From assembly GCF_049723235.1 (NCBI RefSeq), contig NZ_JBNARB010000019.1, forward strand, positions 1 to 44,661: 44,661 nt of DNA, written 5' to 3'. Of the stretch, positions 16,127-24,886 are shown piece by piece. The DNA comes from Thermovenabulum sp049723235 (GTDB lineage Bacteria; Bacillota; Thermosediminibacteria; Thermosediminibacterales; Thermosediminibacteraceae). Every line of letters begins with the position of its first letter. Position 1 is the first letter of the stretch. The position numbers were made by a program, and so were the translations under genes. The notes beneath the pieces are model-generated. The model worked only from the letters and a program-made list of their open reading frames with translations. It did not search any database and was not told the DNA's origin.

Positions 16127-16639
16127 TTATTTTTCAAATAAAACCTGATAAAACACTTCATTATTTTTTTCCATTGTTAAGTATAAATTCATATCCTCAT
16201 CAAATTCAATTTTTACATAAAAATTTTCCTTAATAGAAAGTTCATCAATCGAATCCTTCATTTTTACATATTCGCCAGTCTTTTGCGCTTCATAAATGAT
16301 AAATCTTATCTTTTCTTCATATATATTGCTAAGCTCGCCTTTTTTATTGATAATAGTTATCCTGTAGGGTTTATTTTTTAAATATTTTTGAATAGTTTTG
16401 TTTAAATCTTCATAAGTCTCTTTAAAGCTATCAACTTTATTAAGTTCTATTTTTATATTTACCTGATCATTAAATTTTTCGACCTCCACATTTTTTATAT
16501 AATTTTTTTGTTTAATATCTTCCAGCAATGGTTTATCTATACCGTATTTTTTATATACTTGCTGTCCAGCAATCAATAGAAAAAAAGAAACGATAAAGAC
16601 AATAGCTATTAATTTAACATCTAAATCTTCAAATTTCAT
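16127..16639 (-). CDS. Unknown single-pass membrane protein upstream of FtsH paralogue
   Basis: A 170-residue protein with one N-terminal membrane helix (about residues 9-26, KLIAIVFIVSFFLLIAGQQ). The outward-facing or soluble domain of about 140 residues is rich in Lys, Glu and Asn with beta/alpha character. I do not recognise it. No catalytic motif or cysteine pattern is visible. It has a GAGGGGG site, its own promoter at 16676-16705 and lies 38 bp (29 bp by the longer start) before the FtsH paralogue. It may be a substrate, adaptor or inhibitor of that protease, which is inference from position only. Confidence 0.8.
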   Translation of the reverse strand: MKFEDLDVKLIAIVFIVSFFLLIAGQQVYKKYGIDKPLLEDIKQKNYIKNVEVEKFNDQVNIKIELNKVDSFKETYEDLNKTIQKYLKNKPYRITIINKKGELSNIYEEKIRFIIYEAQKTGEYVKMKDSIDELSIKENFYVKIEFDEDMNLYLTMEKNNEVFYQVLFEK

Positions 16640-16675
16640 TATATCCCCCTCAAACGAATATTTGTTTACTCAAAT

Positions 16676-16705
16676 ATTATAGCATATAAAAATTTTTTTT
16701 GTCAT
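16676..16705 (-). promoter_or_regulatory. Sigma-A promoter with extended -10 for the membrane protein-FtsH paralogue unit
   Basis: On the minus strand ATGACA (16700-16705) is followed after 18 bp by TATAAT (16676-16681), preceded by TGC (extended -10). It lies directly after the rimO terminator, so a new transcription unit starts here. Confidence 0.65.
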
Positions 16706-16746
16706 AAAAAAAGAGAGGCAATATTTAGAATAAGCCTCTCTTTTTT
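16704..16746 (-). terminator. Terminator after rimO
   Basis: A 13-bp stem AAAAAAGAGAGGC/GCCTCTCTTTTTT (16707-16719 with 16734-16746) overlaps the rimO stop codon and ends in a T-run on the minus strand. Confidence 0.88.
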
Positions 16747-18058
16747 AAACCTTTTCTCCATAAAGATCATAATCGTATGCTTCTTTTATGATAACATCTG
16801 CGAATTCTCCTATCTTTATATTATTTCCCTTAACGAAAATAACACCATCTACATTTTTGCTGTCTCTATAACTTCTACCGAAAAATAAATTCTTTTCATT
16901 TATATATCCTTCTATAAGAACTTTTAATTTTTTACCAATAAAACGTTTGTTAATGGTTCTGGAAATAAGTTTCTGAACTTTCATTAACTCCTCATATCTT
17001 TGTTCTTTTATTTTTTCGGGTAAATGTAATCTATAATGGTATGCTAATGTCCCTTCTTCCTTTGAATATTTAAAGGCTCCTACCCTGTCAATTTGGTAAG
17101 TCCAGATAAAGTTTTTAAGCTCCTCAAATTCTTCCTTTTTTTCAGATGGGAATCCTACTATAAAAGTAGTTCTTAAAGCAATATCGGGGATAGTTTGCCT
17201 CAATTTATTAAACAATATTTTTATTTCTTTGGAGCTGGTTTTTCTTCCCATTAATTTTAATATCCTATCATTAACATGTTGAAGGGGAATATCTAAATAT
17301 TTTACGATTTTTTCGCTTTCTGCAATTGTTTTAATTAAATGATCATCAATATAAGAAGGATAGGCGTATAATAATCTTATCCAGAAATCCCCGGGAATCT
17401 TAGTTATTCTTTTCAGCAGTTCTGAAAGGCTGAATTTTCCATATAAATCTTTGCCATAGAAAGTTATATCCTGGGCTATTATGTTAATTTCTTTAACTCC
17501 CTTTGAAATTAAATATTTTGCTTCCCTTATTATAGATTCCATATCCCTGCTTTTGTATTTTCCTTTTATCCTGGGAATTACACAATAAGAACAACAATTA
17601 TTGCAACCTTCGGCAATTTTTAAGTTTGCCGAAAACGCATCACTTAAGATCCTATCTTCCTCATTGTAAATTAAATGAGACTGATTGCTAATCTCAATAG
17701 TTCTATTCCTATTCTTAATTATTCCGGGTAATTTATATAAATCCCCCGAACCTATTATTGCATCTATCTCGGGGATTTCATTTTTTATTTCTTCTCCGAG
17801 AAGTTTAGCAAGACAGCCCGCAGCTATTAGGAAGATATTTTTATTATTCTTTTTTAGTGCGGCAATTTTTTTAAGGGTATTCAAAGATTCTTCTTTTGCA
17901 GCTTTAATAAACCCACAAGTATTAACAATTATTACATTTGCATCTTTAATGTTTTCGGTAAAACTGTAACCTTCCTTTTTCAGAGCTCCCAGAATTAACT
18001 CCGAGTCTACTAAATTTTTATCACAACCTAAGGTAATTAAGCTTATTTTTTCAACCAC
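16745..18058 (-). CDS. rimO: Ribosomal protein uS12 methylthiotransferase RimO
   Basis: This radical-SAM methylthiotransferase modifies the conserved aspartate of ribosomal protein S12. The N-terminal UPF0004 domain carries the auxiliary-cluster cysteines Cys12, Cys48 and Cys82. The radical SAM motif CxxxCxxC is at 152, 156 and 159 (GCNNCCSYCVIP, the RimO rather than the MiaB form), and a TRAM domain closes the 437-residue protein. The start is a GTG with GGAGGT six bases upstream. It lies 30 bp after rodZ, and a strong terminator follows. Confidence 0.95.
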   Translation of the reverse strand: MVEKISLITLGCDKNLVDSELILGALKKEGYSFTENIKDANVIIVNTCGFIKAAKEESLNTLKKIAALKKNNKNIFLIAAGCLAKLLGEEIKNEIPEIDAIIGSGDLYKLPGIIKNRNRTIEISNQSHLIYNEEDRILSDAFSANLKIAEGCNNCCSYCVIPRIKGKYKSRDMESIIREAKYLISKGVKEINIIAQDITFYGKDLYGKFSLSELLKRITKIPGDFWIRLLYAYPSYIDDHLIKTIAESEKIVKYLDIPLQHVNDRILKLMGRKTSSKEIKILFNKLRQTIPDIALRTTFIVGFPSEKKEEFEELKNFIWTYQIDRVGAFKYSKEEGTLAYHYRLHLPEKIKEQRYEELMKVQKLISRTINKRFIGKKLKVLIEGYINEKNLFFGRSYRDSKNVDGVIFVKGNNIKIGEFADVIIKEAYDYDLYGEKV

Positions 18059-18088
18059 GAATTTACCTCCAGCAGTTATATTTTTCAG

Positions 18089-18940
18089 TTATATTTTATT
18101 TATAAAAATAGTAACAGGGCTTGAGCCGCTCAATGGCAGTTTTTTATTCAATATAAAAAATTCTATTGCCTTTGGATTTCCTACTCTAACTTCTAATCCG
18201 GTGGTCGATTCAAAGTATTTTTCCTCTTGGGGTTGTAAGGTGCCCTCAAATATAATTTTTCCATTTTCTTTCACCGAGATCCAGCATCTATCGGATAATA
18301 CTTTTATATTTGCCTGAATTTTTTCAGATAAAACTTCCGCAGTAATTTTTTTGGCAGTCTCTTCCACAATTTTTACTTCTTCTTTGCTTTCCTGTACCGG
18401 TATTTGGTTATTTTGAGTGTTATTTTGATTTGGATTCGGTATCTGAGATTGAATGACGGATTCCGAATTATTTAAATTATTTTCGTTATTTGTGGATTTG
18501 AATGAGTAGTTCAGAGGGTTTAAATTAAGAATGTATATTATTCCTGCAATTATTATTAGAGTAAAAGTCCAAACTACCCACGCTTTAATTTTTTTCTTAT
18601 TAATTTTCACTTCCTGAATTTCTTTTTTTGAATTTTCTCCTTTATATATAAAATTTTCTTCTTTATTTTTTATTTCAGTATTATTTACCAGGTTTTTATA
18701 TACGTTAAGAATTGAGATATAATCAATACCGCATATTTGGGAATAATTTTTTAAAAAGCCTTTAACATATACATCTCCTCCAGGGATTAATTGAAAATTC
18801 CCCTCTTCCATAGAAGATAAATATTTTTTCCTTATTTTTGTCTCTTTTTCTATATAATCCAAAGTTATACCTTTTTTTTCTCTTTCATTTTTTAAATACT
18901 CACCCAAATCCTTAAAGTTCTTAATTTCATTTATTTCCAT
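18089..18940 (-). CDS. rodZ: RodZ-like cytoskeletal membrane protein
   Basis: A 283-residue protein of RodZ architecture: a cytoplasmic Xre-type helix-turn-helix (about residues 10-70), a basic stretch, one membrane helix (about 120-140) and an Asn/Gln-rich linker (about 151-182). The extracytoplasmic DUF4115 domain (about 200-283, with DRCWISVKENGKIIFEGTLQ) comes last. RodZ links MreB to the cell envelope. It lies between ftsK and rimO; in Bacillus the homologue ymfM lies between similar genes near pgsA. The ribosome binding site is weak (GGGGGG is rather far upstream). Confidence 0.9.
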   Translation of the reverse strand: MEINEIKNFKDLGEYLKNEREKKGITLDYIEKETKIRKKYLSSMEEGNFQLIPGGDVYVKGFLKNYSQICGIDYISILNVYKNLVNNTEIKNKEENFIYKGENSKKEIQEVKINKKKIKAWVVWTFTLIIIAGIIYILNLNPLNYSFKSTNNENNLNNSESVIQSQIPNPNQNNTQNNQIPVQESKEEVKIVEETAKKITAEVLSEKIQANIKVLSDRCWISVKENGKIIFEGTLQPQEEKYFESTTGLEVRVGNPKAIEFFILNKKLPLSGSSPVTIFINKI

Positions 18941-19037
18941 AGGACTCTTTTGCCCCCCTAATAATTTTAAAAATAGTATTTCCCTGGAAATCGCATAATT
19001 TTCACAATATTTATATGTTTCGACTTTTTGTTATCTT

Positions 19038-21203
19038 TCAGTTATTCATCAACTTATCATATTGCTCTTTGTTTATCAAAATTTGTCGAGGTTTCGCACC
19101 ATCGTACCCGCTGATAATCCCTTGCGCTTCTAATTGATCTATTAATCTTGCAGCCCTGGCATATCCAACCCTTAACTTCCTTTGAAGAAGAGAAACCGAT
19201 GCTTGACCGTTTTCAAAAACAATTTTCAATGCTTCTCTGAATAGTTCATCCACTTCTTCATAATTTTTTTGCTCTATTTCGCTATCAATTTCTTCTAAAT
19301 TTTTCTCATAGGTTGGTTTCATTTGGTTTTTAATGAAGTTTAATACATTATCAATTTCTTTTTCGCTAATATAGGCTCCCTGGACCCTTACAGGCTTAGA
19401 AGCTCCTATAGGTAAGAATAACATGTCGCCTTTACCCAGCAATTTTTCCGCTCCTGCCATATCCAAAATAGTTCTTGAATCAACCTGAGAAGATACCGCA
19501 AAAGAGATTCTTGAAGGTATATTTGCTTTTATCAAGCCCGTTATTACATCTACAGAAGGTCTTTGAGTAGCAACTATCAAATGCATTCCTGCTGCTCTCG
19601 CCATTTGTGCTAAGCGACATATGGAATCTTCTACTTCTTTTGGAGAAACCATCATAAGATCTGCTAATTCATCAATAATTATCAATATTTTTGGTAGTTT
19701 TTCTTGTCCTATAATCTCATTATACCTGTTGATATCCTTTACACCTTTTTGAGCAAATAATTGATATCTTCTTTCCATTTCGCTGACCATCCAATTTAAA
19801 GCGGCAGAAGCTTTTTTAGGGTCATTTATAACCGGTGTCAATAAATGAGGTATACCGTTGTAGCAAGATAATTCTACCCTTTTAGGATCAATCAATAATA
19901 GCCTTACGTTCATTGGAGAAGCTTTAAATAAAATACTTAAAATTATACAGTTAATGCAAATACTTTTGCCTGAACCCGTAGCACCTGCAATTAGCAAATG
20001 GGGCATTTCCTGTAGATCAGCTACAATTGGTTTACCTGCAATATCCTTTCCTAAAGCCGCAGTTAAAGGTGAGTCAGAATTTTTAAAAAGGGGAGATTCT
20101 ATAATATCTCTAAGATATACCCTTGAGACTTCTTTGTTAGGGATTTCTATACCTACAGCTGATTTTCCGGGTATAGGAGCTTCTATTCTTACATCCGGCA
20201 CAGCGAGGCTTAAGGCTATATCGTCCGAAAGGCTTACAATTTTACTTACCTTTACTCCCGGAGAAGGTTGAAGTTCAAATCTTGTTACTGTAGGTCCGCA
20301 TCCTACCTCTATAACTTTTGCTTGAATCCCAAAGCTTAATAAAGTATTTTCGAGGACCTGAGCTGTATTTAAAATTTCCTTTTCGCTTAAATTTTGCCCT
20401 TTATCAGGAGATTTTTTCAGTAAACTTATTGGTGGTAACTTATAATCAATATAATTTTCGCATACAGAATTCTTTTTTACAACAACTGTTTTAATATTGT
20501 CTTCATCTTTATCGATCGCTAATTTGTTATTATTGGACAAATTATTTATCTTGATGGGTAACTCATTTATCTCTAAGGATTTATTTGCTGCAGGGTTTTG
20601 TAAATCATTTTTCGCCTCTATTTTATCTAATTCTTCCTTTAATGGAGCCTTAATTTTAATTTTTCTTTTATACAGTCTTTTAAAAGTTTTTAGCATTATA
20701 TCAATAGGTGAAGACCCTGTAATTAGTATTATGCTTATACTTGAAAGCGCAGTCATAAAAATATAGAAGCCCCATAAACCGAATAATTTATAGAAAAAAT
20801 AATAATTTATTGCCCCTAAGATTCCTCCCCCTTTGCCCTGTTTTGCATAAAGAATGCTTTCTTTAATTAATTCAGGAAGGTTTACTGAGAAAATATTGTT
20901 TTTAATTTTAAAATGAAGGATTGAGGATACAACTATAAAAATTATAATTGCTCCTGTTGTTCTGAGATTGAGTTCATTATTATTAATTTTTAAGGAAAAA
21001 GAAAGACCTAAAAATAAAAATAATACACTGAATACAACGGCTCCTTCGCCCGCAATTAAATATAAAAGATTTTTAATAAAATTTCCAACAGCACCGGTAT
21101 TTTTAAAATATAAAGATATAATAAAGTACATTCCCAGAAAAACAAAAACAATTCCTTTAATCTCTTGAACTAATCCTCTTTTTTTATTAATTACCGTCTT
21201 CAC
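19038..21203 (-). CDS. ftsK: FtsK/SpoIIIE DNA translocase
   Basis: This 721-residue membrane-bound DNA pump clears chromosome DNA through the division or sporulation septum. It has an N-terminal membrane domain of about four helices (residues 16-165), a charged, poorly conserved linker (170-265) and the RecA-like motor. Walker A GATGSGKS is at residues 407-414, Walker B follows at LLLIDPKRVEL, and a C-terminal winged-helix gamma domain (about 655-715, LLQRKLRVGYARAARLID) reads KOPS/SRS orientation sites. The GTG start has GGGGTGAT just upstream. The linkage tepA-ylzJ-ftsK equals that of B. subtilis spoIIIE, so it may serve as SpoIIIE. It follows a terminator. Confidence 0.96.
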   Translation of the reverse strand: MKTVINKKRGLVQEIKGIVFVFLGMYFIISLYFKNTGAVGNFIKNLLYLIAGEGAVVFSVLFLFLGLSFSLKINNNELNLRTTGAIIIFIVVSSILHFKIKNNIFSVNLPELIKESILYAKQGKGGGILGAINYYFFYKLFGLWGFYIFMTALSSISIILITGSSPIDIMLKTFKRLYKRKIKIKAPLKEELDKIEAKNDLQNPAANKSLEINELPIKINNLSNNNKLAIDKDEDNIKTVVVKKNSVCENYIDYKLPPISLLKKSPDKGQNLSEKEILNTAQVLENTLLSFGIQAKVIEVGCGPTVTRFELQPSPGVKVSKIVSLSDDIALSLAVPDVRIEAPIPGKSAVGIEIPNKEVSRVYLRDIIESPLFKNSDSPLTAALGKDIAGKPIVADLQEMPHLLIAGATGSGKSICINCIILSILFKASPMNVRLLLIDPKRVELSCYNGIPHLLTPVINDPKKASAALNWMVSEMERRYQLFAQKGVKDINRYNEIIGQEKLPKILIIIDELADLMMVSPKEVEDSICRLAQMARAAGMHLIVATQRPSVDVITGLIKANIPSRISFAVSSQVDSRTILDMAGAEKLLGKGDMLFLPIGASKPVRVQGAYISEKEIDNVLNFIKNQMKPTYEKNLEEIDSEIEQKNYEEVDELFREALKIVFENGQASVSLLQRKLRVGYARAARLIDQLEAQGIISGYDGAKPRQILINKEQYDKLMNN

Positions 21204-21254
21204 CGAATCACCCCACCATGAAATAATTCTCCATATAGCAGGAAAATCCTTTTT

Positions 21255-21283
21255 AAAAAATAAAAAGGCTTTTAAGCCTTTTT
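21255..21283 (-). terminator. Terminator after ylzJ
   Basis: The inverted repeat AAAAAGGCTT/AAGCCTTTTT (21262-21271 with 21274-21283) is followed by a T-run on the minus strand. Confidence 0.8.
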
Positions 21284-21284
21284 A

Positions 21285-21506
21285 TTAATGCATTCTAAAT
21301 AAAATTATTTTACCCGGTTGAAATTCTGGATTTAAATAATCCATAGGATTTGAACTAATAATTCTTATTATTTTAGCAGAAAAATTGTCCATTGGTTCTA
21401 CTATAAGTTTTAAGTCTACATCGATCAAAATTTCTTTAAAATTAACGTTGGATTTTTCAAACCCCTCCATTATTATTTCATAAGGCATCGGTGTATATAA
21501 TATCAT
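21285..21506 (-). CDS. ylzJ: YlzJ-like protein
   Basis: A 73-residue protein beginning MILYTPMPYEIIMEG, the hallmark of the YlzJ-like family found next to tepA in spore formers. The function is unknown. Its stop precedes a terminator, and its start follows the tepA stop by one base, so it is co-translated with the protease-like TepA. Confidence 0.88.
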   Translation of the reverse strand: MILYTPMPYEIIMEGFEKSNVNFKEILIDVDLKLIVEPMDNFSAKIIRIISSNPMDYLNPEFQPGKIILFRMH

Positions 21507-21507
21507 T

Positions 21508-22248
21508 TTAATTTACTCCTTTGGGCTTATTTTTTTCTTCAATTAAGCTCTTTAGCTTGTCCACCGCTTTACCAAGCCCTCCCACTTCATCAATTATTCC
21601 GTATCTTACCGCATCTTCACCAATAAGAACTGTACCGATATCCCTGGCTAACTGTCCTGTATTAAACATTAATTTACGTAGATTTTCCTCCGTTATTTTT
21701 GAATGGTTTACAATAAATTTAATAACCCTATCCTGCATTTTATCCAGGTATTCGAAGGTTTGAGGTACACCGATCACAAGACCTGTTAACCTGATTGGAT
21801 GTATTGTCATGGTAGCCGTTTCTGCTATAAAAGAATAGTCACTTGCAACGGCAATGGGAACTCCTATGGAGTGCCCGCCTCCTAATATTAAGGAAACTGT
21901 AGGTTTACTCATGCTGGCTATCATTTCAGCTAAAGCAAGTCCTGCTTCCACGTCCCCACCAATTGTATTTAAAATAATCAAAAGACCTTCTATTTTTGGA
22001 TTTTGCTCAATAGCTACCAATTGAGGAATAATATGTTCGTATTTTGTAGTTTTATTTTGAGGTGGTAAAATTATATGTCCTTCTATTTGTCCAACAATAG
22101 AAAGACAGTGAATATTGCTTTCCGAACGAGGTATATCCGTTTGTCCTAATTGATTAATTGTATCGGTGACAGAAGTTTGTAAAGGAATTTCTTGAGTTGG
22201 ATTTTCTTTTTCTATATTTTTGGAATTATTTCTATTAGTAAAGGCCAT
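21508..22248 (-). CDS. tepA: TepA/ClpP-like serine protease
   Basis: A 246-residue ClpP-fold protein. The putative catalytic Ser127 is in GGGHSIG, His150 is in MTIHPIR, and an Asp is near residue 203 in ARDIGT. The TIGGDVEAGLALAEMI helix is also typical. B. subtilis TepA (YmfB) was described as translocation-enhancing and is linked to degradation of small spore proteins on germination. It has a 40-residue polar N-terminal extension. The upstream gap to rnj (79 bp) contains a short dyad but no clear terminator. ylzJ follows after one base. Confidence 0.9.
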   Translation of the reverse strand: MAFTNRNNSKNIEKENPTQEIPLQTSVTDTINQLGQTDIPRSESNIHCLSIVGQIEGHIILPPQNKTTKYEHIIPQLVAIEQNPKIEGLLIILNTIGGDVEAGLALAEMIASMSKPTVSLILGGGHSIGVPIAVASDYSFIAETATMTIHPIRLTGLVIGVPQTFEYLDKMQDRVIKFIVNHSKITEENLRKLMFNTGQLARDIGTVLIGEDAVRYGIIDEVGGLGKAVDKLKSLIEEKNKPKGVN

Positions 22249-22292
22249 AGTATTTTCATCCTTCCAAATAAATATTCTATCTAATATTAGCC

Positions 22293-22307
22293 TTTACTAA
22301 TAGTAAA
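22293..22307. repeat. Short perfect dyad between rnj and tepA
   Basis: TTTACTAATAGTAAA is a 7-bp inverted repeat around one central base. It is flanked by two direct copies of ATCTAATATT. It may be an operator for tepA-ylzJ, but the region is A/T-rich and I know no matching regulator. Confidence 0.3.
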
Positions 22308-22327
22308 TCTAATATTCATATGATATT

Positions 22328-23995
22328 TTATACTTCCATTATAATCGGAAGTATCATTGGCCTTCTCCTTGTCTGCTCAAAAAGAAATTTCCCCAAGGCT
22401 TCCCGGACTTCAGATTTTATAGATGACCATTCGGTAATATTTTCCTCCTGACATTTTTTTAATTCCTGTTTTACAATATCTTTCGCCTGTTCTATAAGCT
22501 GTTCAGATTCTCTCACATATACAAAACCTCTGGAAATAATATCCGGTCCTGCAACGACTTCGGTAGACTCTTTATCTATTGTAACAACGACAATCATTAT
22601 ACCATCCTGGGCTAATTGTTTTCTATCTCTTAATACAATATTGCCTACATCTCCCACACCAAGACCATCTACCAGAACTTTCCCGGCTGTTACCTTTCCG
22701 GAGAATCTTGCACCATCTTTTGTAAATTCTATAATTCGTCCGTTTTCAGCGATGAAAATGTTTTCTTCAGGTATTCCCACTTCTTTTGCCAGGTTTGCAT
22801 GATGGATAAGGTGCCTGAATTCCCCGTGGACAGGTATAAAATACTTGGGTCTTACTAAATTGATCATTAATTTTAATTCTTCCTGGCTGGCATGACCGGA
22901 AACATGTACTCCAGAAATCTTTTCATATATCACATCAGCACCCTGCTTAAAAAGATGATCAATTGTTCTTGCTACAAGTTTTTCATTGCCGGGTATAGGT
23001 GTGGCTGCTATTAATACCGTATCGCCCGGTAAAATTTCTAACTTTTTATGTTCCGACATAGCCATTCGAGTTAAAGCAGACATTGGCTCTCCTTGACTAC
23101 CGGTAGTTATAATCACTATCTTATTCTCGGGAAGATGGCTTATTTCGTCGAGTTCCAGTATCATATTTTCGGGAAGATTAATGTACCCTAAACTTTCTGC
23201 AATAGAAACAGTATTTACCATACTTCTTCCAACAATTGCTACTTTTCTATCGTATTTAAAAGCTGCATCTACAACCTGCTGAATTCTATGTATATTCGAT
23301 GCAAAGGTGGCTACGATAATTCTTCCCTTGGCCATACCAAATATTTCCTCTATGGTAGCTCCTACTACTTTTTCGGACATGGTATAACCCGTTCTTTCGG
23401 CATTTGTGCTATCCGATAGCAATACTAGTACTCCTTTGCTGCCCAATTCAGCCAATTTATGAAGATCCGCAATTTTACCATCTACAGGGGTTTGATCAAA
23501 TTTAAAATCCCCTGTATGACAAATAGTACCAACAGGAGTATGAATAGCAATGCCTAAGGAATCCGGTATGCTGTGATTTACACGAAAAAAATCCACCGTA
23601 AAATTGCCTATTTTTACAGTTTGAAGGGGATTTACCACATTCATAGAAATATTTTTTTTGATTTTATTTTCCTTTAATTTGCCTTCAACCAGTCCCAGGG
23701 TAAGTTTTGTCCCAAATAAAGGAACATTTAATTCTTGCAATACATAGGGAAGAGCGCCTATATGGTCTTCATGCCCATGTGTTAATAAGATGGCTTTTAC
23801 GTATTCGCGATTTTCCTTTAAATATGTGATATCAGGAATTACCATATCGATTCCAGGCATGTCTTCTTCAGGGAACATCAATCCCGCATCAATAACCAGT
23901 ATTTCTTTTTCGTATTGAATTACAGTCATATTTTTACCTATTTCTCCAAGACCACCAAGAGGTATAATTTGAATCTTTGGTTCGTTTTTTGACAA
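22328..23995 (-). CDS. rnj: Ribonuclease J
   Basis: A 555-residue metallo-beta-lactamase/beta-CASP nuclease with 5'-3' exo- and endonucleolytic activity on RNA, central to mRNA decay and rRNA maturation. The zinc ligands THGHEDH are at residues 72-78 and the SDSTNAERTG region is present. The beta-CASP motif GSQGEPMSAL and the SGHAS and PVHGEFRHL motifs follow. The start is the TTG at 23993-23995, nine bases after GGAGG; a longer frame upstream runs through the ribosome binding site. It lies 26 bp after ylmC. Only one RNase J is visible here, and a second copy may exist elsewhere. Confidence 0.95.
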   Translation of the reverse strand: MSKNEPKIQIIPLGGLGEIGKNMTVIQYEKEILVIDAGLMFPEEDMPGIDMVIPDITYLKENREYVKAILLTHGHEDHIGALPYVLQELNVPLFGTKLTLGLVEGKLKENKIKKNISMNVVNPLQTVKIGNFTVDFFRVNHSIPDSLGIAIHTPVGTICHTGDFKFDQTPVDGKIADLHKLAELGSKGVLVLLSDSTNAERTGYTMSEKVVGATIEEIFGMAKGRIIVATFASNIHRIQQVVDAAFKYDRKVAIVGRSMVNTVSIAESLGYINLPENMILELDEISHLPENKIVIITTGSQGEPMSALTRMAMSEHKKLEILPGDTVLIAATPIPGNEKLVARTIDHLFKQGADVIYEKISGVHVSGHASQEELKLMINLVRPKYFIPVHGEFRHLIHHANLAKEVGIPEENIFIAENGRIIEFTKDGARFSGKVTAGKVLVDGLGVGDVGNIVLRDRKQLAQDGIMIVVVTIDKESTEVVAGPDIISRGFVYVRESEQLIEQAKDIVKQELKKCQEENITEWSSIKSEVREALGKFLFEQTRRRPMILPIIMEV

Positions 23996-24021
23996 AAAAT
24001 AGCACCTCCAATACAATATTT

Positions 24022-24279
24022 TTATATTTTATTTCCGTAATTAGATTTCTCCAACTCTATAATAATAATATCCGGTCCAATCCTTTTTATAGAGTTCCAT
24101 GGAATCTGTATGTAGTTTTTTATACCAAAAGAAAAAAACCTGAACTTACCCGGCACTAAGATATATTCTATTTTTCCCGTTAACTCATCGAATATTAAAT
24201 CAATATAACCGTTGTTTCCCATTTTTTCGCCATTTTCTAAGTTTATTATTTCTTTACTGCAAAGCTCGCTTAACCTCAT
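24022..24279 (-). CDS. ylmC: YlmC/YmxH family PRC-barrel sporulation protein
   Basis: An 85-residue PRC-barrel protein (MRLSELCSKEIINLENGEKMG, then FDELTGKIEYILVPG). The family is kept in spore formers, with unknown molecular role. I take the ATG at 24277-24279, seven bases after AAGGGGGG; earlier in-frame ATGs overlap that site. A sigma-E-like promoter match lies just upstream. rnj follows after 26 bp. Confidence 0.85.
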   Translation of the reverse strand: MRLSELCSKEIINLENGEKMGNNGYIDLIFDELTGKIEYILVPGKFRFFSFGIKNYIQIPWNSIKRIGPDIIIIELEKSNYGNKI

Positions 24280-24301
24280 AAACATGCCCCCCTTCATTTA
24301 T

Positions 24302-24331
24302 ATTCTATGGGGGCAAAAATAATTTTAATAC
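24302..24331 (-). promoter_or_regulatory. Possible sigma-E-type promoter for ylmC
   Basis: On the minus strand GTATTAAA (24324-24331) and CATAGAAT (24302-24309) are separated by 14 bp. They match the mother-cell sigma-E consensus GKMATATW-N14/15-CATACAHT at 6 of 8 and 7 of 8 positions. The background is A/T-rich. Confidence 0.35.
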
Positions 24332-24346
24332 TAAAATTTTATAGGT

Positions 24347-24796
24347 TTATATACCTGTATGTCCGAAACCTCCCTTTCCTCTTTCGGTAATATCTAAAAC
24401 ATCCGCCTCAATAAATTCAGCTTTTATAACTTCTGATAATACCATTTGTGCTATTCTATCTCCCCTCTTGACTGTAAAATCATATTTTCCGTGATTTATT
24501 AAAATTACTTTTACTTCCCCCCGATAATCTGCATCTATTGTACCTGGAGAATTAAGAACTGTAATGCCGTATTTCAAGGCTAATCCACTTCTGGGGCGAA
24601 TCTGCGCTTCATATCCTTCAGGTAATTCCAATATAAATCCGCAGGGAATTAATTTTATTTCCCCTGGTTTTATTATCACTTCTTCACTTACCGCAGCAAA
24701 AAGATCCATTCCAGAGGAAGACGGGGTCATATAAGAGGGAAAAGGTAAATCTTCACAACCCTTAATTTTTTTTATTTTTATTGTTACTTTTTTCAA
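24347..24796 (-). CDS. dut: dUTP diphosphatase
   Basis: This 149-residue trimeric dUTPase hydrolyses dUTP to dUMP and PPi, keeping uracil out of DNA and feeding dTMP synthesis. All five motifs are present: SSGMDL (near residue 28), RPRSGLALKYGI, NSPGTIDADYRGE with the catalytic Asp, RIAQMVL, and C-terminal RGKGGFGHTG. The start is TTG with GAGGTG upstream. It has its own good promoter at 24838-24866. Confidence 0.96.
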   Translation of the reverse strand: MKKVTIKIKKIKGCEDLPFPSYMTPSSSGMDLFAAVSEEVIIKPGEIKLIPCGFILELPEGYEAQIRPRSGLALKYGITVLNSPGTIDADYRGEVKVILINHGKYDFTVKRGDRIAQMVLSEVIKAEFIEADVLDITERGKGGFGHTGI

Positions 24797-24837
24797 TTAT
24801 TCGCACCTCATCCAAACCTTATAATCTTTTAAAATAA

Positions 24838-24866
24838 AGTATATAAAATTCAAAAGTAGTTTGCAA
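24838..24866 (-). promoter_or_regulatory. Sigma-A promoter for dut
   Basis: On the minus strand TTGCAA (24861-24866) is followed after 17 bp by TATACT (24838-24843), about 40 bp before the dut start. Confidence 0.65.
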
Positions 24867-24886
24867 CTTTTTCTTAAGTTTCCATT

